Shown here: positions 44,675 through 53,728 of the stretch, piece after piece
Layout of the letters: every line of letters begins with the position of its first letter
Position numbering within the stretch: position 1 is the stretch's first letter
Source of the DNA: Collinsella sp.
GTDB taxonomy: Bacteria > Actinomycetota > Coriobacteriia > Coriobacteriales > Coriobacteriaceae
Length of the DNA: 64,000 bases
NCBI GenBank assembly: GCA_031294825.1
Contig: JAUMPM010000055.1
Coordinates: forward strand, 1-64,000
Direction: 5' to 3'
Notes under the pieces: model-generated
What the model saw: the letters and a program-made list of their open reading frames with translations, nothing else
Databases searched by the model: none
Told to the model about the DNA's origin: nothing
Made by a program: the position numbers and the translations under genes

Positions 44675-46705
44675 ATGACCGCACCTGCATCCAAGCTGCT
44701 TCAGCCCATTACGGTTGGCCCCCTTGAGCTCAAAAACCGCATTATGTTCCCGCCGTTGACCACCGGCTACGAGGAGCGTGACGGCTCCATTGGCGAGCGC
44801 AGCCTGGCTTTTTACGAGCGCTTGGCCCGTGGCGGCGTGAGTTACATCGTCATCGGCGACGTTGCTCCCGTCATGACCGCAAGCCCCACGCCCAAGCTGG
44901 CGACCGACGCCCAAATCCCCACGTTTAAGGCCCTGGCCGATGCCGTCCACAAGCACGGCGCCAAGGTCGCGCTGCAGCTGTTCCACCCCGAGTACGACGT
45001 GCCCGGTGTCGGCCGCATGGTCATGGGATCCATGGCCGCCGCCAAGGCCGCGCAGGAGGCCAAGGCCGCCGGCGACGAGGAGACCTTTGCCGCCAAGATG
45101 GCCGAGTCCAACGAGATCCGCAACCAGGCCTACGCCAAGCTGCACCACGACATGCAGCACTTTGTGAACGAGGCGAGTGTGGAGCAGCTCACCCAGATCA
45201 AGGAGGCTATCGCCGCCTCGGCCGCTCGCGCGCAGCAGGCCGGCATCGACGCCATCGAGGTCCACGGCGACCGCCTGGTAGGTTCGCTGTGCTCGGCCAT
45301 CCTCAACCAGCGCACCGACGAGTACGGCGGCTCGTTCGAGAACCGCGTTCGCTACGCGCTGGAGGTCGTCGCTGCCATTAAGGAAGCCGCGCCGCAGCTG
45401 ATGGTGGAGTACAAGCTCCCCGTGATCATGGAGAACCCCGACGGCACGCCGCGCGGCAAGGGTGGCCTGCAGCCCGACGAGGCCTGCGAGTTTGCCAAGC
45501 TGCTCGAGGGCGCGGGCATCGATATGATTCAGGTCGCACAGGCCAACCACACCGGCAACATGGGCGACACCATTCCGCCCATGGGCGCCATGCCCTACAA
45601 CTGGACGCTGCCCGTGGCCGAGCGCGTCAAGGCCCTGGTCTCCGTGCCGGTGGCAACCGTCGGCCGCGTTGTCTCGGTTGAGGCCGGCGAGAAGATTCTG
45701 GAAGACGGCTCCGCCGATATCATCGCTTATGGCCGCTCGCTCATGTGCGACCCCGACATTGCGCTGAAGGCCGCCACCGGCGAGCCCATCCGCGAGTGCC
45801 TCAACTGCAACAAGGGCTGCGTCGACGCGATTCAAAACCGGAAGTACATCTCGTGCGTGCTCAACGCCGAGAACGGTGACGAGGCGACCATCGCCATTAA
45901 GCCGGGCGAGGGCGACAAGAAGATCGCCGTGGTGGGCGGCGGTATTGCCGGCCTGGAGGCCGCGCGCGTGGCGGCCAAGCGCGGCTACGACGTGACCATC
46001 TACGAGGCGAGCGATCATCTGGGCGGCCAGATTGTGCTGGCGGCCGCGCCTCCGCGCAAGGACGAGATCATGCGCTCGGTCGAGTACTACGAGAAGATTC
46101 TGCCTGGCCTGGGCGTGAAGGTTGAGCTCAACCATGCCGCTACCGCTGAGGACCTCAACGCCGCCGACGCCGCGATTGTGGCCGTGGGCGCGCACGACGT
46201 GGTCATCCCCGTTCCGGGTGCCGACTCGGAGAAGGTCGTCTCGAGCTGGGACGTGCTGGCCGGCAAGGTGGAGCTTACGGGCCGCGTCGCCGTCATTGGC
46301 GGCGGCCTGGTGGGCACCGAGACTGCCGAGTACCTGCTGCAGCACGGCTGCGAGGTGGCGATCGTGGAGATGCTCGACAAGATTGCCGCGGGCGAGTCCG
46401 AGACCATTCTGCCGCTGATTATGAGCGACTTTGCCGAGCACAACGTGGAGCAGCACGTGAAGACCCGCCTGACCGCCATTACCGACGAGGGCGTGGAGGC
46501 TGTTCGCACCACCGAGGACGGCGCCGAGGAGCCGGTGAAGATCGCCTGCGATTACGTGGTGATGGCCGTGGGCTCCAAGGCCAACGCGTTTGACCTGGAT
46601 GGCGTGACGGTGCCCGTGACCTGCGTGGGCGACTGCTCGGGTGAGCGCACCGCCGACATTGCGAGCGCCATTCGCACGGCGTATCACGCGGCCAACGAGC
46701 TGTAG
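44675..46705 (+). CDS. Old Yellow Enzyme-type NADH:flavin oxidoreductase (FMN, 4Fe-4S, FAD)
   Basis: The 676-aa product belongs to the 2-enoate reductase/dienoyl-CoA reductase group. It has an N-terminal TIM barrel with FMN (LLQPITVGPLELKNRIMFPP, HGDRLVGSLCSAILNQRTDEYGG split across the active site), a [4Fe-4S] cluster near residues 375-392 (CLNCNKGC...C), and a C-terminal FAD/NAD(P) reductase domain (IAVVGGGIAGLEAARVA, VAVIGGGLVGTETAEYL). It likely reduces an alpha,beta-unsaturated substrate with NADH. The substrate is unknown; relatives in gut Coriobacteriia act on bile acids, flavonoids or enoates. GAGAGG selects ATG 44675. Confidence 0.85.
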   Translation: MTAPASKLLQPITVGPLELKNRIMFPPLTTGYEERDGSIGERSLAFYERLARGGVSYIVIGDVAPVMTASPTPKLATDAQIPTFKALADAVHKHGAKVALQLFHPEYDVPGVGRMVMGSMAAAKAAQEAKAAGDEETFAAKMAESNEIRNQAYAKLHHDMQHFVNEASVEQLTQIKEAIAASAARAQQAGIDAIEVHGDRLVGSLCSAILNQRTDEYGGSFENRVRYALEVVAAIKEAAPQLMVEYKLPVIMENPDGTPRGKGGLQPDEACEFAKLLEGAGIDMIQVAQANHTGNMGDTIPPMGAMPYNWTLPVAERVKALVSVPVATVGRVVSVEAGEKILEDGSADIIAYGRSLMCDPDIALKAATGEPIRECLNCNKGCVDAIQNRKYISCVLNAENGDEATIAIKPGEGDKKIAVVGGGIAGLEAARVAAKRGYDVTIYEASDHLGGQIVLAAAPPRKDEIMRSVEYYEKILPGLGVKVELNHAATAEDLNAADAAIVAVGAHDVVIPVPGADSEKVVSSWDVLAGKVELTGRVAVIGGGLVGTETAEYLLQHGCEVAIVEMLDKIAAGESETILPLIMSDFAEHNVEQHVKTRLTAITDEGVEAVRTTEDGAEEPVKIACDYVVMAVGSKANAFDLDGVTVPVTCVGDCSGERTADIASAIRTAYHAANEL

Positions 46706-46778
46706 TTGAACATCGCGGCCAGGCGGGACGGTGGCACGGATCCGTCTCGCCCGGCTGTGTCCCGTCGGGTGTCAATCG

Positions 46779-46823
46779 GTGCGGGGCCTGCAAGCGCAGC
46801 AGGTCCCGCCCTTTTTGTTTTGC
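46779..46823 (+). terminator. Terminator of the OYE-type gene
   Basis: GCGGGGCCTGC/GCAGGTCCCGC around AAGCGCA, followed by CCTTTTTGTTTTG. Confidence 0.75.
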
Positions 46824-47075
46824 TCCGGTGGATGGCAATGCGCGGTAATCATGAGGAGTGAGGACGTCTACTGTCTCGCAGATCACTCAAAATTATTGGG
46901 GGAGGGGTTAATAACTATATCCTCTATACCAAAGGACATAAAGAGATGCCAATTTTGTTGACAAGCGAATGACGATTAGCTGCGAGTTAGCTACCAGCGT
47001 AAATAATCGATAAAGAAATGTCGTAATTTGGTGCCAAATGCCCAGATAACGCCGCGTCTATTTTAATTAACTGCT
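46824..47075. other. AT-rich non-coding region before the HTH gene
   Basis: No credible ORF. The stretch is clearly AT-richer than the genes on either side. It contains TTGACA at about 46959 without a matching -10 element. It may hold regulatory sites or be a remnant of an acquired element linked to the IS-type HTH gene. Confidence 0.4.
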
Positions 47076-47104
47076 TTGAGCAAACAGTAAAATGCTACTA
47101 TCTA
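47076..47104 (+). promoter_or_regulatory. Promoter of the HTH gene
   Basis: TTGAGC (47076-47081), 17-bp spacer, TATCTA (47099-47104), in AT-rich sequence 42 bases before the HTH start codon. Confidence 0.55.
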
Positions 47105-47145
47105 ACTTGCACGTAAGAAAGCAGATTAACGGTTAAGGCTAAGAA

Positions 47146-47535
47146 GTGGCAGGTATGTCGGAAGCAACTAGGACTCGCACGCATGCGCCTGAGGTTAGGC
47201 AGCGCGCCGTCGAGATCCTCCAAGAGGGGGTCGGTCATCGCGCCCTCGCTGCGGAGCTTGGCATTCCCCAGGCCACGGCTCGTCAGTGGGCCCGCGCGTA
47301 TGCCGTGGGCGGTGCCGACGCCGTTCTCAACGCCGGTTCGCATCATCACACCTATTCGTACGACGTAAAGCTCGCTGTGGTTAAGGACCGTCTGGAAAAC
47401 GGCTTGACGGTTCGCGAGGCCATGATCAAGCACAAGATTCCCAGCGAGTCTTCGGTCAAGGCTTGGTGCCGTCAGTACCGCGAGAGCGGTGAGTCCGCAC
47501 TGGTCGATAAGCCGCGCGTTAAAAAGGCGGAATAG
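47146..47535 (+). CDS. Small double helix-turn-helix protein (IS OrfA-like)
   Basis: The 129-aa product has two HTH segments: VRQRAVEILQEGVGHRALAAELGIPQATARQW (about 16-48) and VKLAVVKDRLENGLTVREAMIKHKIPSESSVKAW. This is the layout of IS3-type OrfA or InsE-like transposase N-domains. No OrfB/integrase catalytic gene, inverted repeats or target duplication follows, and the gene has its own promoter and terminator. It may be a domesticated DNA-binding regulator, perhaps of the hydrogenase operon 180 bp downstream; this is inference. The GTG at 47146 or ATG at 47155 could be the start. Confidence 0.7.
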   Translation: MAGMSEATRTRTHAPEVRQRAVEILQEGVGHRALAAELGIPQATARQWARAYAVGGADAVLNAGSHHHTYSYDVKLAVVKDRLENGLTVREAMIKHKIPSESSVKAWCRQYRESGESALVDKPRVKKAE

Positions 47536-47543
47536 CAAACGGG

Positions 47544-47572
47544 ATGGTGCGCCCGCAGGGGCGCATTTTTCT
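47544..47572 (+). terminator. Terminator of the HTH gene
   Basis: TGCGCCC/GGGGCGCA hairpin followed by TTTTTCTTG. Confidence 0.75.
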
Positions 47573-47716
47573 TGCCGCGCCACTGCTCCAATGCGGACAG
47601 ACTCCTTGCCCCGTACGCCTAAAACTCCCCAGTTGACCGAAAACCCGCCGCCGCTACTCCTCAATTGAGCTATAACGTTAAACAATTGCAGCGTTTTTGT
47701 ATGGGGGAGTGATGGT

Positions 47717-50599
47717 ATGACGCTACTGTATTTCCTTACCCTGTTTCCGCTGGTACCGGCGTTGGGCATGCTGCTCGCGCGCGGTGACCGCGCCCGCGAT
47801 GCGGTGGGGCTCATAGGTTCCGGCATCATTATGGCGGTGACAGTTGTAGTCGCCGTCATGTTTTTTGGCGCGGGCCCGCAGAGCTTTGAGGTTGCCTCCG
47901 GCACCTCGCATGTGCTCTCGATCATCAGCTCCGCCATCGATGTCATCCTGTGCGCCGTCATCCTGTACAACGCGTACAAATATAGGAACGCGCTCACCAC
48001 GGTGCTCAGCGTAGTCCAGTTGGTGGGCTCGCTCGCCTTTGCAGCCATGACGCTGCCCGCGGCCGAAGCCGTCACCGCAACGCCGCTCTACCTGGACTAC
48101 ATGAGTGTGATCATGGTCCTCGCCGTCGGCATCGTCGGCAGCCTCATCTGCGTGTATGCCTTGGGCTACATGAAGGACTTCCAAGCGCACGATGAGCACG
48201 AGGCCGCGCTGCGCGGGCAGACCGCGCCCGACCGTCGCCCGCAGTTCCTGGCGCTTATGTTCCTGTTCCTCTCGGCCATGTTCGTCATCGTGACGAGCGA
48301 CAACCTTGAGTGGCTGTTCTGCGGCTGGGAAATCACCACCGTGTGCTCGTTCCTCATGATTGGCTACACGCGCACGCCCGAGGCCATCAAGAATGCCTTC
48401 ACCCAGATCATCCTCAACATGCTGGGCGGCATCGCGTTTTTGGCCGGGCTCATGTACCTGCACGTCAACGGCATGCCGTTGACCATCTCGGGCATGATCG
48501 AGCTTTCCGGCGCCGGTACCGCGCAGTCCGCGCTGCTGGTGATGCCGGTCGTCCTGCTGTCGCTCGCCGCACTCACCAAGGCCGCACAGATGCCGTTCCA
48601 CACTTGGCTGCTCGGTGCCATGGTTGCCCCCACGCCCACGAGCGCCCTGCTGCACTCGTCAACCATGGTCAAAGCCGGCGTGTTCCTGATGGTCAAGCTG
48701 AGCCCGCTCTATGCCATCTATCCCGTGACCGGCTTTATGGTCACGAGTGTGGGTGCCATCACGTTTTTGCTCGCTGCCCTTATGGCGATCTCACAGAGCA
48801 ACGCCAAACGCGTGCTCGCGTACTCCACCATTTCCAACCTGGGCCTCATCAGTGCCTGCTTGGGTGTCGGCGCGCCCGAGGCCGTATGGGCGGCCATCTT
48901 CCTGATCCTGTTCCACACGGTGGCCAAGTCGCTGCTGTTCCTGTGCGTGGGCACGGCCGAGCATCATATCGGCAGCCGCAATATCGAGGACATGGACGGT
49001 ATGTTCAGCCGCATGCCGCGCCTGACGCGTCTGATGATGCTGGGCATCATGGGCATGTTCGTGGCGCCGTTTGGCATGCTCGTGTCCAAGTGGGGCGCCC
49101 TGGTGGCGTTCGCGCAGACCGGCAATGTGCTCATGATCATGGTACTTGCCTTTGGCTCGGCTGCGACGTTCTTCTTCTGGGGCAAGTGGCTTGCCAAGCT
49201 TTCGGGCGTGGATTCTACGGCCGAAAACGTGGAGGGCAATGTCCATAAGACCGAATGGATGGCGCTCAACACCATCGCCGCGTTGCTGATTCTGTGCTGC
49301 GTGGCGTTCCCGGTTATCTCGAGCGGTCTAGTGTCGCCTTACTTAGCCATGGTGTTTGGCCGCGTGCCGTACGTTATTGGCAAGGACGCCATGTATCTGA
49401 TGGTGGTTATCGTGGCGTTTATCGCCGTGGTGCTGCTGACGTCGTTCCGCGTGAGCAACAAACCGCACGTAAACGTGTACCTTTCGGGTGTGGGAACCGA
49501 CAAATATCGCCATTTCCGCGGCTCGGTGGGGCACGAGGTGAAGGCCGAAAAGCGCAATTGGTACTCGGAGGACGCCCTTGGCGAGAAGCGTATCGGCCCC
49601 GCGGGCAGCGTCGTGTGCTGCAGCATTATCTTGTTTGCGCTGCTGTGCTGCGCATGGATTGGGCCCGAGAGGCTTGCCATGAGCGCGCCCTCGGTGTTGC
49701 GCGGCAAGTATTTTGAAGGTTCGGGCGTCGTGGGCATCTTTATAGGCACCGTGGCGTTTGCCTTGATTGCGCCGCTTGTGGGCGGTTTGATCGACGGCGT
49801 TGACCGCAAACTTTCGGCCCGTATGCAGGGCCGCGTGGGCCCGCGCCTGCTCCAGCCTTTCTACGACGTTGCCAAGCTGCTGCGCAAAGCCCCTGCCAGC
49901 GTAAACACCATGGACGATACCTATATGGCGTGCGCGCTCATCTTTACCGTCGTGGGCGGCGGCATCTTTGTGTCGGGCTCTAACACGCTACTGTGCGCTT
50001 TTATGGTGACGCTCGCCGCGATCTTTGTGGTGTTGGCGTCCGCCTCGACGCAAAGCCCGTTTGCCCAGGTTGGCGCCGACCGCGAGCTGCTGCAGGTCAT
50101 GAGTTACGAGCCCGCCGTTCTGCTGATGAGCGTGGGCCTGTACCTTGCCACCGACAGCTTCGATTCCATCGCCGTGACGGGGCAGTCGGCCCCCATCATC
50201 GTGTACAGCGCGCCCATTTTCCTGGCGCTGCTCGCGGTGCTTACCATCAAGCTGCGCAAGTCGCCGTTTGACCTTTCGTACTCGCATCACGCGCATCAGG
50301 AGATCGTCCAGGGCGTCGCCACCGAGATGAGCGGCGGCACGCTGGCCAAGATGACCCTTATGCACTGGTGCGAGACCGTGCTCTTCTTGATGTGGGTGGG
50401 CATGTTCTTTGTTTGGGACAACCCGATGAGCTGGGTCGTAGCCCTGGTCGTGATGGCCGTGACGTATTTTGTCGAGGTGCTGATCGACAACACCTTCGCA
50501 CGCAGCACCTGGCGCAGCTGCTTTAGGCTCGGATGGGGCGTGGCGCTGGTGTTTGGCCTGCTCAACCTTATGCCCATCCTCGTCGACGTGTTTATTTAG
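47717..50599 (+). CDS. Fused EchA-EchB membrane subunit of a group 4 [NiFe] hydrogenase
   Basis: The 960-aa integral membrane protein joins two subunits that are separate in known Ech and Hyf complexes. Residues 1 to about 640 form the NuoL/HyfB-type antiporter module (KAAQMPFHTWLLGAMVAPTPTSALLHSSTMVKAG is the conserved proton-channel block). Residues about 670-960 form the NuoH/HycD-type anchor, with GRVGPRLLQPFYDVAKLLRK and ADRELLQVMSYEPA. The reading frame is open throughout. GGGGGAG precedes the ATG. It leads a five-gene operon in the order of echA-F and would pump ions during ferredoxin-linked H2 turnover. Confidence 0.88.
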   Translation: MTLLYFLTLFPLVPALGMLLARGDRARDAVGLIGSGIIMAVTVVVAVMFFGAGPQSFEVASGTSHVLSIISSAIDVILCAVILYNAYKYRNALTTVLSVVQLVGSLAFAAMTLPAAEAVTATPLYLDYMSVIMVLAVGIVGSLICVYALGYMKDFQAHDEHEAALRGQTAPDRRPQFLALMFLFLSAMFVIVTSDNLEWLFCGWEITTVCSFLMIGYTRTPEAIKNAFTQIILNMLGGIAFLAGLMYLHVNGMPLTISGMIELSGAGTAQSALLVMPVVLLSLAALTKAAQMPFHTWLLGAMVAPTPTSALLHSSTMVKAGVFLMVKLSPLYAIYPVTGFMVTSVGAITFLLAALMAISQSNAKRVLAYSTISNLGLISACLGVGAPEAVWAAIFLILFHTVAKSLLFLCVGTAEHHIGSRNIEDMDGMFSRMPRLTRLMMLGIMGMFVAPFGMLVSKWGALVAFAQTGNVLMIMVLAFGSAATFFFWGKWLAKLSGVDSTAENVEGNVHKTEWMALNTIAALLILCCVAFPVISSGLVSPYLAMVFGRVPYVIGKDAMYLMVVIVAFIAVVLLTSFRVSNKPHVNVYLSGVGTDKYRHFRGSVGHEVKAEKRNWYSEDALGEKRIGPAGSVVCCSIILFALLCCAWIGPERLAMSAPSVLRGKYFEGSGVVGIFIGTVAFALIAPLVGGLIDGVDRKLSARMQGRVGPRLLQPFYDVAKLLRKAPASVNTMDDTYMACALIFTVVGGGIFVSGSNTLLCAFMVTLAAIFVVLASASTQSPFAQVGADRELLQVMSYEPAVLLMSVGLYLATDSFDSIAVTGQSAPIIVYSAPIFLALLAVLTIKLRKSPFDLSYSHHAHQEIVQGVATEMSGGTLAKMTLMHWCETVLFLMWVGMFFVWDNPMSWVVALVVMAVTYFVEVLIDNTFARSTWRSCFRLGWGVALVFGLLNLMPILVDVFI

Positions 50600-50611
50600 G
50601 AGGCGGCATCC

Positions 50612-51199
50612 ATGGATCATAAAATGTCGCGCTCGCCGTGGGTTATTCATTACGACGGCTCGAGCTGCAACGGATGCGATATCGAGGTGCTGGCCTCGCT
50701 CACGCCGCTGTTCGATGCGGAGCGCTTTGGCGTGGTCAACACCGGCAACCCCAAGCATGCGGACATCTTTTTGGTGACGGGTTCGGTCAACGCGCAGAAT
50801 CTGCCCGTCGTGCGTCAGATTTACAACCAGATGCTCGAGCCCAAGTGCGTGGTGGCCTGCGGTATCTGCGCGTGTTCGGGCGGCGTGTTCCGCGACGCCT
50901 ACAACGTGATCGGCGGCGTGGACCGCGCGATTCCCGTGGACGTGTACGCGCCCGGGTGCGCCATTCGCCCCGAGACGGTGATCGATGCCATCGTGGAGGC
51001 GTGCGGCATCCTGGACCAGAAGGAGGCCGTGATGCGCGCCGGCGGCGATCCGCTCACCGTGGGCGGCGCCGCTACCTGGGACGGTGGCGTTGAGCTGGGC
51101 GAGGACGGGTTTGTGGCTGCGGGGGCCGGGGCTGGCGGTGCGCCTGCTGGGACGTCCGCGGCCGGCGACGCGCCCGCCGCTGCAAAGGAGGGCGAGTAA
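50612..51199 (+). CDS. Ech hydrogenase small subunit (NuoB/EchC-like)
   Basis: The 195-aa product carries the proximal [4Fe-4S] cluster: Cys19 and Cys22 in SSCNGCDIEV, then VVACGICACSGG and YAPGCAIRPE. Family members end near residue 150; here about 45 further residues are Gly/Ala-rich (GAGAGGAPAGTSAAG) and look disordered. AGGAGG precedes the ATG 12 bases after echAB. It relays electrons between the ferredoxin-like subunit and the NiFe site. Confidence 0.92.
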   Translation: MDHKMSRSPWVIHYDGSSCNGCDIEVLASLTPLFDAERFGVVNTGNPKHADIFLVTGSVNAQNLPVVRQIYNQMLEPKCVVACGICACSGGVFRDAYNVIGGVDRAIPVDVYAPGCAIRPETVIDAIVEACGILDQKEAVMRAGGDPLTVGGAATWDGGVELGEDGFVAAGAGAGGAPAGTSAAGDAPAAAKEGE

Positions 51200-51942
51200 T
51201 GCAAAAGGCTATCTATACTACCGTCGGGATCGATGAGCTCCTGTCACATGTCCAGGCGCTCAAGGGCGTCGGCGCGCGCTTTGTGCAGATGCATGCCGAG
51301 CGCTGTGTGGACGACGGATCGTATCGCTTGGTCTATACGTTTATCGACGTTCGTGCTGCTCAGGAGCATATTGCGCAGGACGGCAGCTATGCGATCGAGA
51401 ACCTGGTGGTTGAGGGCATCGACCAGTACCAGGAGATTCCGTCCATCAGCTCGTACTATCCGGCGGTATTCCCGTTTGAAAACGAAACGCACGACCTGTT
51501 TGGTCTTGCCATCACCGATATGCAGATTGACTTTAAGGGCTTTTTCTACCAGGTCTCGACTGCCGAACCCATGAGCGTTATCACGCCCGAGGTGAAGGCC
51601 GCGCGCGAGAAAGCCATGAAGGTGCGTGCCGCCGCCGAGGCCAAGGCGCGCAAGGCCGCTGGCGAGAAGGCCGCCGCGGCTGCGGCTGCTGCAGGGGAGA
51701 GCGCTGCGAGTGCCGGCGATGCTTCGGCTGCGGCGAGCGCCGGCGACGCCGCGGGCGTCGCTGCTCAGCCCGCTGCGGCTGCCGGCTCCGATGCTCAGCA
51801 CGATGAGGCTGCTGCGAAGGCCGCGCTCAAGGCCGCCGAGATGGAGGCAAAGCTCGCCGCCATGGATCCCGAGAAAGCGGCCAAGGTCCGCGCGGCGCTT
51901 GCCGCCAAGGTCGCCCGCGACAAGCAGAAAAAGGAGGCGTAA
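51199..51942 (+). CDS. Ech hydrogenase NuoC/EchD-like subunit with Ala/Lys-rich tail
   Basis: The 247-aa product has a 30-kDa-subunit domain in residues 1 to about 120 (RLVYTFID, ISSYYPAVFPFENETHDLFGL). It is followed by about 125 residues of Ala/Glu/Lys-rich low complexity that should form helices or coiled coil. EchD proteins usually end after the first part. The start overlaps the preceding stop by one base (TAATG). The tail's role is unknown; it could hold the complex to another protein. Confidence 0.88.
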   Translation: MQKAIYTTVGIDELLSHVQALKGVGARFVQMHAERCVDDGSYRLVYTFIDVRAAQEHIAQDGSYAIENLVVEGIDQYQEIPSISSYYPAVFPFENETHDLFGLAITDMQIDFKGFFYQVSTAEPMSVITPEVKAAREKAMKVRAAAEAKARKAAGEKAAAAAAAAGESAASAGDASAAASAGDAAGVAAQPAAAAGSDAQHDEAAAKAALKAAEMEAKLAAMDPEKAAKVRAALAAKVARDKQKKEA

Positions 51943-51947
51943 GGCCC

Positions 51948-53036
51948 ATGGCACATCGCTCCGTTATTCCGTTTGGCCCGCAGCACCCGGTGCTGCCCGA
52001 GCCGCTTCATCTGGACCTGGTGATCGAGGATGACCGCGTCATCGAGGCAATTCCTCAGATCGGCTTTGTGCACCGCGGGCTCGAGAAGCTCACCGAAAAG
52101 CGCGACATGCATCAGTTTGGCTACATCGCCGAGCGCATCTGCGGCATCTGCGCCGTGGGCCACAGCTGCGGCTATGCCAGCGCCTGCGAGCGCATGCTCG
52201 GCATCGAGGTGCCTGGTCGCGTGCAGTATATCCGCACCATTCTGCACGAGCTTTCGCGCATTCACTCGCATCTGCTGTGGCTGGGCCTGCTCGCCGACGC
52301 CTTTGGCTTCGAGGCGCTGTTCTATCGGTCATGGACCCTGCGCGAGCAGATACTCAAGATTTTTGAGAGCACTTGCGGCGGGCGCGTGATTCTGTCGATT
52401 AACGAGATCGGCGGCCTTAAGCACGACATTGAGGACTCCGAGCTGGTGGGCATTGTCCAGACGCTCGATGCCATGCGTCCTGACTACGAGGCCCTGGTGC
52501 ATACGTTTTTGGACGACAATAGCTGCGGCGAGCGCCTGCATAGCGTGGGCGTGATCAGCAAGAAGGACGCGCTGGATCTGTCGATGGTCGGCCCGTTCGG
52601 TCGCGCCTCGGGCGTGGATTATGACGTGCGCATGTTCGGTGACGGTGCCTATGCGGACTTGGCTGCGTTTGAGCCGATTGTTGCCACCGATGGCGACTGT
52701 TATGCCCGCTGCCAGGTGCGTTGTGCCGAGGTTACGCAGGCCATGGACATTATCAAGGAGCTTGTCGGCAAGATTCCGCACGACGGTATCGGCGGGCGTA
52801 CCAAGCTCACGCCGGCCGACGGCGCGCGCGGCGAGGTTGTGATTGAACAGCCGCGCGGCGAGGCATATTACTATGTGCGCGGTAACGGCACCAAGAACCT
52901 GGACCGTTTCCGCGTGCGCACGCCGACGTCGCAGAACCTGGCGGGTCTGACGCATGCGCTGCAGGGCGTGCTCCTTGCTAACGTGCCCATGATTATCCTG
53001 ACCATCGACCCCTGCATTAGCTGCACGGAAAGGTAG
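51948..53036 (+). CDS. Ech hydrogenase large catalytic subunit (EchE-like)
   Basis: The 362-aa product has both [NiFe] ligand pairs: ERICGICAVGHS (Cys65, Cys68) and DPCISCTER (Cys356, Cys359). Complex I NuoD proteins lack these, so this is a true group 4 hydrogenase. The protein ends three residues after the last ligand, so there is no C-terminal peptide for a maturation protease to remove. AAGGAGG lies just upstream. No hyp maturation genes are in the window. Confidence 0.94.
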   Translation: MAHRSVIPFGPQHPVLPEPLHLDLVIEDDRVIEAIPQIGFVHRGLEKLTEKRDMHQFGYIAERICGICAVGHSCGYASACERMLGIEVPGRVQYIRTILHELSRIHSHLLWLGLLADAFGFEALFYRSWTLREQILKIFESTCGGRVILSINEIGGLKHDIEDSELVGIVQTLDAMRPDYEALVHTFLDDNSCGERLHSVGVISKKDALDLSMVGPFGRASGVDYDVRMFGDGAYADLAAFEPIVATDGDCYARCQVRCAEVTQAMDIIKELVGKIPHDGIGGRTKLTPADGARGEVVIEQPRGEAYYYVRGNGTKNLDRFRVRTPTSQNLAGLTHALQGVLLANVPMIILTIDPCISCTER

Positions 53037-53043
53037 GCGCGGC

Positions 53044-53385
53044 ATGAGTTTACTGACATTTGCCAAGACGGCCTTGGGCTCTATGGTCAAGCAGCCGGTA
53101 ACGGTGTGCTATCCGCAGGAGAAGCTCGCGGCACCCGAGCGCCTGCGCGGGCATATCGTTAACGACATGAACGTGTGCATCTGCTGTGGCATGTGCGCGC
53201 GCCGCTGCCCGGCGGGCGCACTCGCGGTCGATCGCAAGGGCGGAACGTGGTCGATCGACCCGTATGCCTGTGTGGTGTGCGGCGAGTGCATCGAAAGCTG
53301 TCCTAAACACTGCCTGAGCATGGACACCGCGCGCACTCCAGTCGCGGCGGACAAGACTCCCACAGTAGAAACCAAGCCGGAATAG
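53044..53385 (+). CDS. Ech hydrogenase ferredoxin-like subunit (NuoI/EchF-like)
   Basis: The 113-aa product has two [4Fe-4S] motifs, CICCGMCARRCP and CVVCGECIESCP, separated by about 27 residues. It accepts electrons from soluble ferredoxin and passes them to the small subunit. It is the last gene of the operon. A short N-terminal helix (MSLLTFAKTALGSMV) probably contacts the membrane arm, and the C-terminal 20 residues are disordered. Confidence 0.92.
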   Translation: MSLLTFAKTALGSMVKQPVTVCYPQEKLAAPERLRGHIVNDMNVCICCGMCARRCPAGALAVDRKGGTWSIDPYACVVCGECIESCPKHCLSMDTARTPVAADKTPTVETKPE

Positions 53386-53417
53386 CGTTGGGATGGGGCT
53401 GGTATAGCGCTGGAATA

Positions 53418-53451
53418 GGGGCCGGTGGGGCAAAAATGCCCCACCGGCCCC
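53418..53451. terminator. Strong hairpin after the hydrogenase operon
   Basis: The perfect 15-bp stem GGGGCCGGTGGGGCA/TGCCCCACCGGCCCC has an AAAA loop. No T-run follows, so it may terminate weakly or protect the 3' end. Confidence 0.65.
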
Positions 53452-53482
53452 GCGCTTAAACGCGCGGTTGGGCTGCCACGAA

Positions 53483-53635
53483 CAAAACTATGCCGGATTA
53501 CGGGGCTGGATTGCGAATCCCCAACCATACAGAAAATCGAAAAACAAAACCGCAGGTAGATAGCCTGCCGTTTTTCAAAAAAAGGCTGTATGGATGAGGA
53601 CTCCGACTTTAGCCCCGTAATCCGGCATAGTTTTG
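53483..53635. repeat. Type I hairpin, locus 2 (25-bp perfect arms, compensatory change)
   Basis: Arms 53483-53507 and 53611-53635 are exact reverse complements. They read GCCGGATTACGGGG where the other copies read GCCGGTTTACGGGG, and the partner arm has the matching CCCCGTAATCC. The core contains AAAACCGCAGGTAGA. Confidence 0.88.
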
Positions 53636-53728
53636 AAATAGCACCATATCCGTAGCAGCCCTTGATCTCCCGTGGACAGAGGGAAACGGATCATTTTTGC
53701 CTCACGAGGGCTGCCGCGTGACCCGTCT

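Noticed and set aside
44399..46687. 762-codon open frame on the minus strand opposite the OYE-type gene
   Set aside because: Same shadow effect; it also runs through the half-site array, which is non-coding.
47717..53385. Respiratory complex I (nuo) fragment
   Set aside because: The large subunit retains both Cys pairs that bind the NiFe site (CGIC and DPCISC), which NuoD lacks, and no other nuo subunits are present.
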